20,109 nt of DNA from CAVOJV01 sp963696325 (GTDB lineage: Bacteria; Pseudomonadota; Gammaproteobacteria; Competibacterales; Competibacteraceae): positions 1 through 20,109 of the forward strand of contig CAVOJV010000030.1 in assembly GCA_963696325.1 (NCBI GenBank), in the 5' to 3' direction. The translations under genes and the position numbers were made by a program. Shown one piece after another: positions 15,611 to 20,109 of the stretch (its first letter is position 1; each line of letters starts with the position of its first letter). The notes under the pieces are model-generated. The model worked only from the letters and a program-made list of their open reading frames with translations, did no database searches and was not told the DNA's origin.

Positions 15611-16186
15611 TTACTCCGCTGGCGTTTCCCGACGCACTCGGTTGCGGTCGTGGCGCCACATGACTTCCAGGCCGCCTTCGTCACGGGCCAGAATCCGGCA
15701 GAGCACGAATAACAGGTCCGACAGCCGGTTCAGATACGCCTGGCCATGGGGATTGATGTCCTCATGGCGGGACAGGCTTACCATGTGGCGCTCGGCGCGG
15801 CGGCAAATGGCGCGGGCCAGATGACAAGCGGCCGCCGCCGGACCGCCGCCCGGCAGGATAAATTCCTTGAGGGGCGGCAGACCGGCATTGAAGGTGTCCA
15901 GTACCTGTTCCAGCATGGTCACGTCTTCGGCACGGATGGCCTCATAACCCGGCATGCTCAGTTCGCCGCCCAGGTCGAACAGCCTGTGTTGAACGTCGTT
16001 CAGGGTGTCGCGGATAGGGTCGCGGAGATCATGAACTAGGACCATACCGACGGTGCAATTTAGCTCATCTATCGTGCCGATGACTTCAATGCGCAGGCTG
16101 TCCTTATCGACGCGGCTGCCATCGCCCAGGCCTGTGGTACCCTTATCTCCGGTGCGGGTATATATCTTGGAAAGTCGATTGCCCAT
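15611..16186 (-). CDS. pduO: Cob(I)alamin adenosyltransferase, PduO type
   Basis: The enzyme transfers the adenosyl group of ATP to Co(I) corrinoid, giving adenosylcobalamin in the cytoplasm. The chosen start (ATG 16186-16184) yields 191 aa, normal for the family, and has AGGAG six bases upstream; a longer in-frame extension to 16324 lacks likeness and is rejected. Hallmarks: IYTRTGDKGTTGLGDGSRV (8-26, ATP site), VIGTIDELNCTVG (35-47), FILPGGGPAAAACHLARAI (109-127), the RRAER motif (129-133) and YLNRLSDLLFVL (151-162). The 3' end converges on rlmL with 13 bases between stop codons and no visible terminator. CobC and CobS encoded 2.3 kb away use the same cofactor pathway. The PduO, not BtuR/CobA, family is clear. 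Confidence 0.93.
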   Translation of the reverse strand: MGNRLSKIYTRTGDKGTTGLGDGSRVDKDSLRIEVIGTIDELNCTVGMVLVHDLRDPIRDTLNDVQHRLFDLGGELSMPGYEAIRAEDVTMLEQVLDTFNAGLPPLKEFILPGGGPAAAACHLARAICRRAERHMVSLSRHEDINPHGQAYLNRLSDLLFVLCRILARDEGGLEVMWRHDRNRVRRETPAE

Positions 16187-16192
16187 GCAGTG

Positions 16193-16197
16193 CTCCT
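16193..16197 (-). promoter_or_regulatory. Ribosome-binding site deciding the adenosyltransferase start
   Basis: AGGAG on the minus strand sits six bases before the ATG at 16186. It rules for the 191-aa product over the 237-aa extension whose first 46 residues look non-coding. Confidence 0.75.
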
Positions 16198-16349
16198 GAT
16201 GAATGCGAAATACGCCAAAAATGCGTCTGTTGTAATGCTTACCGTAAATTCCGAAGTGCGGGTAAGGAAACGTGGATTTTGGGCAAGTCTTGAGGTGTGC
16301 TGTAATGTATCGATCGATCGCCATTTTATCCGTTCATTGAAGGAAAAGC

Positions 16350-17476
16350 ATGAAAAGTATCACTGTCATTGGTAGCGGGTTCGCCGCCCTCACGGCGACG
16401 CGCCGGCTGCGGGCACTGGACGCCAGCCTGGATATCACGCTAATCGCTCCCCGGCCGGAGTTCATCTACTATCCCAGCCTGATCTGGATCCCGTCTGGGT
16501 TGCGCAAGGGGAATGATCTGCGTATCGACCTGCGCGCGTTTCTGTTGCGCAACGGGATACGTTTCCACCAGGGTGAGGTAACTGGGTTAGAGGCTGGTGG
16601 CCGGCGGGTGGTGACCAAGACTGGAACGGTGGTCAACGACGGCCTGATCATTGCCTCGGGCGGGCGCTTTATCAAAAAACTACCGGGCGTCGAGCAGGTC
16701 ATCCTACCTTGCGAAGGTATCGCCGCCGCGGAGGCCATTCGCGATCGCATACAGGCGCTAGCGGAGGGTGTTATCGCCGTGGGCTTCGCCAGCAATCCTC
16801 AGGAGCCATCCGCCCTGCGTGGTGGTCCCATGTTCGAGTTTCTGTTGGGTTTGGATACTCTGCTAAGGCGCCAAGGGCGGCGCAATCGATTCAAACTGGT
16901 GTTCTTCAGCCCGGCTTCCCAGCCTGGGCAGCGCCTGGGCGCGAAGGCGGTGGAACGCTTGTTCGGGGTGATGCACGACCGCCGCATCGAAACCCATCTG
17001 GGACACAAGCTGAAGGGCTTCGAGGCCAACAAGGTGATCACCGAAGGCGGCGAGATTCCCGCTGACCTGATTTTGTTCATGCCCGGCCTGACCGGCAGCG
17101 ACTGGTTTGACGCCACCGACCTGCCGCGTTCCCCGGGTGGCCTGCTGAAAGCCGATGCGCACTGTCGCGTGCAGGGCTGGAACAAGGTCTATGTGGCTGG
17201 CGACTCGGGTAGTTCCCCGGCCCCGAGTGGATGCCCAAGCAGGCTCGCATGGCTAATCGTCAGGCCAGTACAGCGGCCGCCAATCTGCTCTTGGAGTTTG
17301 ACGGTAAGTTGCCGGAGCGGATTTTCAAGGTGGAACTGATGTGCATTTTGGATAGCCTCGAGGATGGCATGCTGGTGGTGCGCACCCCAAAACGCACGGT
17401 CAGTCTGCCGCCGCTGCGGCTCATGCATCATGCCAAGCGCCTGTACGAAGGCATTTATCTGCGCCCGTACCGATAG
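16350..17476 (+). CDS. SQR-like FAD-dependent oxidoreductase, one frameshift
   Basis: This belongs to the pyridine nucleotide-disulfide superfamily near sulfide:quinone oxidoreductase, flavocytochrome c sulfide dehydrogenase and NDH-2. GAAGGA precedes the ATG. The N-terminal FAD fold is ITVIGSGFAALTATRRLRA (4-22); IIASGGR (100-106), GGPMFEFLLGLDTLLRR (158-174) and a second FAD site VYVAGDSG (280-287) follow. After 17212 the frame breaks: translation ends at 17339, but the family-like tail (MPKQARMANRQASTAAANLL, then ERIFKVELMCILDSLEDG) is in the next frame to TAG 17474-17476. One base is missing in the TT/CCCC run at 17213-17218. The restored length is about 375 aa. The Cys that forms the polysulfide site in SQR next to the GPxxEF segment is absent, so sulfide oxidation should not be assumed. 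Confidence 0.83.
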
Positions 17477-17669
17477 CAATTTCAATATGCATCGCTGTTC
17501 CTCACGTCGGTGTGCTGACGCGGGCGGGCTGACCTGATTGTCGATCACTTTAGAGTGTTAAGGTCGCCAGGCGGCGTTTTAGCCGTTCTTGAGGCTGTTA
17601 AAATAGTTCCGGTTTCGAATGGCCGGCTGGACCGTTCGGAGCAGTGCTACCTAGCGTAAGGATATCGGC

Positions 17670-18437
17670 ATGCCGCAGAGTCTGTTTCTGAAAACCGCCA
17701 TTCAGGCCGCCCGTGCTGGCGAAGCGATCATCATGCACTATTACCAAAGCAATATTGGCGTCAGTCTCAAGGCTGACCAGACGCCCGTTACCGTGGCGGA
17801 CGTAGAAACAGAGCAGGCTATCAAGGGTATCCTCGAGGACGTTTTTCCGGAACATGGCTTCTTTGGGGAGGAAACCGGCAAAGACCGGCCTGACGCCGAA
17901 TACACTTGGCTGGTTGACCCCATCGACGGGACCAAGAGCTTTGTCCGGGAAAATCCCTTTTTTTCGACCCAGATCGCGCTGCTGAAAGGCGACGCCTTTG
18001 TCCTGGGTGTTTCCAATGCGCCGGTCTTTGGCGAGCTGGCCTACGCCGAGGCCGGTAGGGGTGCCTTTATCAACGAGCGGCCGGTAAGGGTCAGCAACAT
18101 CCAGGAGTTGGCCAGCGCCACTCTTTCTTTCGGCAATATTAAAACCCTGGCCGGCGACTGGCGATGGTCGAGCCTCGCTAAGCTTATCCGCCAGGTTAAC
18201 CGGACCCGCGGCTATGGGGATTTTTATCACTACCATTTGCTGGCCGCTGGCAAGCTCGACGTAGTGATTGAATCCGATGTCAATATTCTGGACGTGGCCG
18301 CCTTGAGTGTCCTCATCCAGGAGGCGGGCGGGCGGGTAACGGATCTGGAGGGTAAGCCCTTGGGTCTGGAAACCACCGGTATTCTGGCCAGCAACGGGCG
18401 ACTGCATGAGCGGGTGCTGGAGTTGTTGGCCAGATGA
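17670..18437 (+). CDS. Inositol monophosphatase family phosphatase, HisN-like
   Basis: Mg2+-dependent phosphatases of this family include SuhB, CysQ and HisN (histidinol-phosphatase). The 255-aa product is the usual length. Metal-site motifs: VTVADVETEQA (40-50), FFGEETG (64-70, Glu67/68), WLVDPIDGTKSFVRENPFFS (80-99) and Asp208 in VNILDVAALSVLIQEAGGRV. The stretch NRTRGYGDFYHYHLLAAGKL resembles the HisN subgroup more than CysQ, so histidinol-phosphate is a reasonable candidate substrate, but this is not certain. The family's W-D-x-A-A is L-D-V-A-A here (Leu for Trp). TAAGGA (17656-17661) supports the start. TAAAAT at 17599-17604 may be a -10 box with no good -35. It precedes cobC by 37 bases. 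Confidence 0.85.
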   Translation: MPQSLFLKTAIQAARAGEAIIMHYYQSNIGVSLKADQTPVTVADVETEQAIKGILEDVFPEHGFFGEETGKDRPDAEYTWLVDPIDGTKSFVRENPFFSTQIALLKGDAFVLGVSNAPVFGELAYAEAGRGAFINERPVRVSNIQELASATLSFGNIKTLAGDWRWSSLAKLIRQVNRTRGYGDFYHYHLLAAGKLDVVIESDVNILDVAALSVLIQEAGGRVTDLEGKPLGLETTGILASNGRLHERVLELLAR

Positions 18438-18474
18438 TGACAACTGCGGCCGTCGCAGTGCGGGTTCGTATCTC

Positions 18475-19086
18475 ATGACAGAGCATCTCGTTACCAGTAT
18501 CGATTTGCTGCGCCATGGCGAGCCGGTGGGGGTATTCGCTACCGGGGCTCCATGGACGACCCACTGAGTGAATGCGGCTGGGAGCAGATGCGGACGGCGG
18601 TGGGCGAGCATCATCCCTGGGATGTTATCGTCAGTTCACCACTACGCCGTTGTGCTGCTTTTGCCAGGGAATTGGCCGAACGTCACGGGCTGCCGCTGGA
18701 AACTGAACCTGAATTCCGCGAAATCAGTTTCGGCGCCTGGGAAGGCCGAACCACTACCGAAATTGATGCCGTTACTTCCGATGCTCAGCGGCGTTTCTGG
18801 AGCGATCCGCTGAACTATCCTCCCCCGGATGGCGAACCGCTGGCGAATTTCGCCGCCGGGTTAGTGCTGCCTGGCGGACTTTGTTGGAACGACACGCCGG
18901 TCGTCATGTGCTGGTGGTGGCGCATGGTGGAGTGATACGCATGGTGCTGTGCCAGGTGCTGGAGATGTCGCCGGACGGCTCTGGCGGCTAGAGGTTCCCT
19001 ACGCCAGTTGCAGCCGGGTGCGTATTTACGGTCGTGGGATCGAAAGCGAGCCGCTGTTGGTGTTTCATGGCAAGGGTTTGGAATGA
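18475..19086 (+). CDS. cobC: Histidine phosphatase, likely alpha-ribazole phosphatase; three frameshifts
   Basis: CobC removes phosphate from alpha-ribazole phosphate (or the cobalamin 5'-phosphate) in the lower-ligand branch of B12 synthesis. The ATG at 18475 gives IDLLRHGEPVG with catalytic His14. Three missing bases break the frame: near 18529 (five Gs where six fit), in GGG at 18858-18860, and at 18980-18981. Read across them the protein continues RYRGSMDDPLSECGWEQM, VIVSSPLRRCAAFARELAER, FREISFGAWEGR, VLVVAHGGVIRMVLCQVLEM (second His) and ends VFHGKGLE at TGA 19084-19086. The restored length is about 204 aa, normal for the family. The stop overlaps the cobS start as ATGA, which is the main support for CobC rather than a generic phosphoglycerate mutase-like protein. 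Confidence 0.82.
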
Positions 19087-19822
19087 TCAGGGGGTTGAGT
19101 CTTGCCCTGATTTTTTTGACCCGTATCCCGGTCCCAGTACGCTTCGAACCACGCCCCCAGGATTGGGGACGGTCAGTATTTTTCTTTCCCTTCGTAGGGC
19201 TGATCATCGGCCTGGGGTTGGCGGGTCTTGATGTGGTTTTTCCGCACGGCGATTCCGGAGACCGGCGGCCGTGCTGCTGGCGGTATGGGCGCTGACCACC
19301 GGCGGTTTACATTTAGACGGTCTGGCCGACGCTGCCGATGCCTGGATCGGTGGCTATGGGGATCGGGAAAAAACGCTGGCCATCATGAAAGACCCGCGTA
19401 GCGGCCCCATGGCCATCATGGTGATGATTCTGACCCTGCTGGTTAAATTTGCCGCCCTCAAGGTGGTGGTGGAGCAAAATGCCTGGGAGATGCTGGTATG
19501 GACGCCGGTGATGGGGCGTGCCGCCATCCTTATGATGTTAGTCACAACGCCTTATGTGCGTCCCGAAGGGATCGGCGTCGCTCATGCGGACTATATGCCG
19601 CGGCGCGCCTGTGGATGGTTATTGCTGGGTATTGTTGGCGTGACCCTCTGGAAACTAGGCGGGGACGGTATAATTCTGATTTGTATGCTCGGCCTGAGTT
19701 TTGTAGGTCTGCGCCAACTGCTATTGGAACGGCTGGGTGGAGTGACTGGCGATACTCTAGGCGCTACCTGTGAACTCACGGAGTCGGTTACCTTGGTGAT
19801 TCTGGCATTACTGATTGGTTGA
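19083..19822 (+). CDS. cobS: Adenosylcobinamide-GDP ribazoletransferase, one frameshift
   Basis: CobS joins adenosylcobinamide-GDP with alpha-ribazole(-phosphate), the last assembly step of cobalamin, in the inner membrane. The ATG overlaps the cobC stop. The first segment, SLALIFLTRIPVPV and WGRSVFFFPFVGLIIG, is typical of the CobS N-terminus. The frame breaks at about 19256-19264 (one base missing) and resumes PAAVLLAVWALTTGGLHLDG LADAADAWIGG (split here for length), which contains the signature GGLHLDGLADAADAW. The rest (KDPRSGPMAIMVMILTLLVK, GVTGDTLGATCELTESV) fits the family. The restored length is about 246 aa, as in E. coli (247). Multiple membrane helices are visible. CobU/CobT genes are not within the window. 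Confidence 0.9.
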
Positions 19823-20109
19823 TACGGAGAAGACCAGTAACGATTAGCGCCTGTTCGTTAACGGTTGGGCTGATTAATGGATTCTTGACAGTAATTTTAA
19901 AAATCCGTTTGTTGGGGTGGTTTGTGCTTAACATTGGAGTCCATTGTGTCGCCGGCATCATCATCAAAATTGGGTTTTTTAGATAAACCGAATCAAAGAG
20001 TTCCCTCGGTGAAAAATCGATGAGATGTATCTCAATATTCGCCGGTCAGGCGTCAGCTTAATAGTATTTAATCCCAATATGTTGGCAATTAATGTCAAGC
20101 CAAATAAAG
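19823..20109. other. AT-rich region after cobS without a recognisable gene
   Basis: This 287-base stretch to the window end has no supported ORF and is more AT-rich than the coding DNA before it. A perfect -35-like TTGACA lies at 19885-19890, but the hexamer 17 bases on (TTTGTT) is a poor -10. A 6-2-6 inverted repeat, TGAGAT-GT-ATCTCA, lies at 20021-20034 and may be an operator for a gene beyond the window. No convincing cobS terminator, riboswitch or RNA gene was found. Confidence 0.5.

Noticed and set aside
16309..16320. ATCGATCGATCG tandem as a binding site or microsatellite
   Set aside because: Only three short units; too little to support a function.
16187..16324. 46-residue N-terminal extension of the adenosyltransferase
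   Set aside because: The family start with AGGAG is at 16186; the extension has no likeness and covers the divergent promoter region (163 bases between start codons, with only an ATCGATCGATCG repeat at 16309-16320 standing out).
15598..19083. Cobalamin riboswitch controlling the B12 genes
   Set aside because: I looked in the gaps before the adenosyltransferase, hisN-like, cobC and cobS genes for a B12-box-like element and a long structured leader and saw none; gaps are under 200 bases.
1..20109. CRISPR array, rRNA, tRNA, phage or transposase genes
   Set aside because: No regularly spaced direct repeats, tRNA-like TPsiC signals, rRNA segments or integrase/transposase motifs were found by eye.

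Overview
The window reads as ordinary chromosome of a GC-rich Gram-negative bacterium, most likely a gammaproteobacterium. The evidence is a Vibrio-type nqr operon with apbE and nqrM, E. coli-like YadG/YadH, a Tat-exported MepK-like hydrolase and a fused RlmKL. A methanotroph or sulfur oxidiser is possible, but I cannot fix the genus. No rRNA, tRNA, CRISPR, prophage or transposase gene was seen.

Layout. 1-5657: 3' part of the Na+-pumping NADH:quinone reductase operon (nqrB 5'-truncated by the window, then nqrC-D-E-F) with its two maturation genes, apbE (covalent FMN transferase) and nqrM (iron-site maturation). 5636-6031: two-CBS-domain protein. 6153-7884: ABC-2 exporter pair yadG-yadH. 7972-8574 (minus): MepK-like murein hydrolase with a terminator overlapping its stop codon. 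8844-10527: MFS permease and a small one-helix membrane protein of unknown function. 10541-10670: MITE-like element with 20-bp terminal inverted repeats. 10668-13357 (minus): a two-gene operon of an XPB-like helicase and a DUF790/Bax1-like nuclease, an arrangement best known from archaeal DNA repair. 13438-15597: rlmKL. 15611-16186 (minus): PduO-type cobalamin adenosyltransferase. 16350-17476: SQR-like flavoprotein. 17670-18437: HisN/IMPase-family phosphatase. 18475-19822: cobC-cobS, late cobalamin assembly. 19823-20109: AT-rich, no gene seen.

A feature running through the whole window is a set of about 15 single-base frame lesions (roughly 11 missing and 4 extra bases) in seven conserved genes: nqrC (7), nqrD, nqrE, nqrM, the SQR-like gene, cobC (3) and cobS. 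Many lie in short homopolymers, and the protein on both sides of each break stays strongly conserved. I read them mainly as sequencing or assembly errors, so the genes are annotated across the breaks. They cluster at 1.08-2.49 kb and 17.2-19.3 kb, and the middle of the window is nearly clean.

The nqr genes, apbE and nqrM form one functional unit: a sodium-motive respiratory complex plus the enzymes that install its flavins and iron centre. The adenosyltransferase, CobC and CobS form a dispersed set for corrinoid salvage and adenosylcobalamin assembly. The helicase-nuclease operon is the most unusual system here, although the pairing itself is known.
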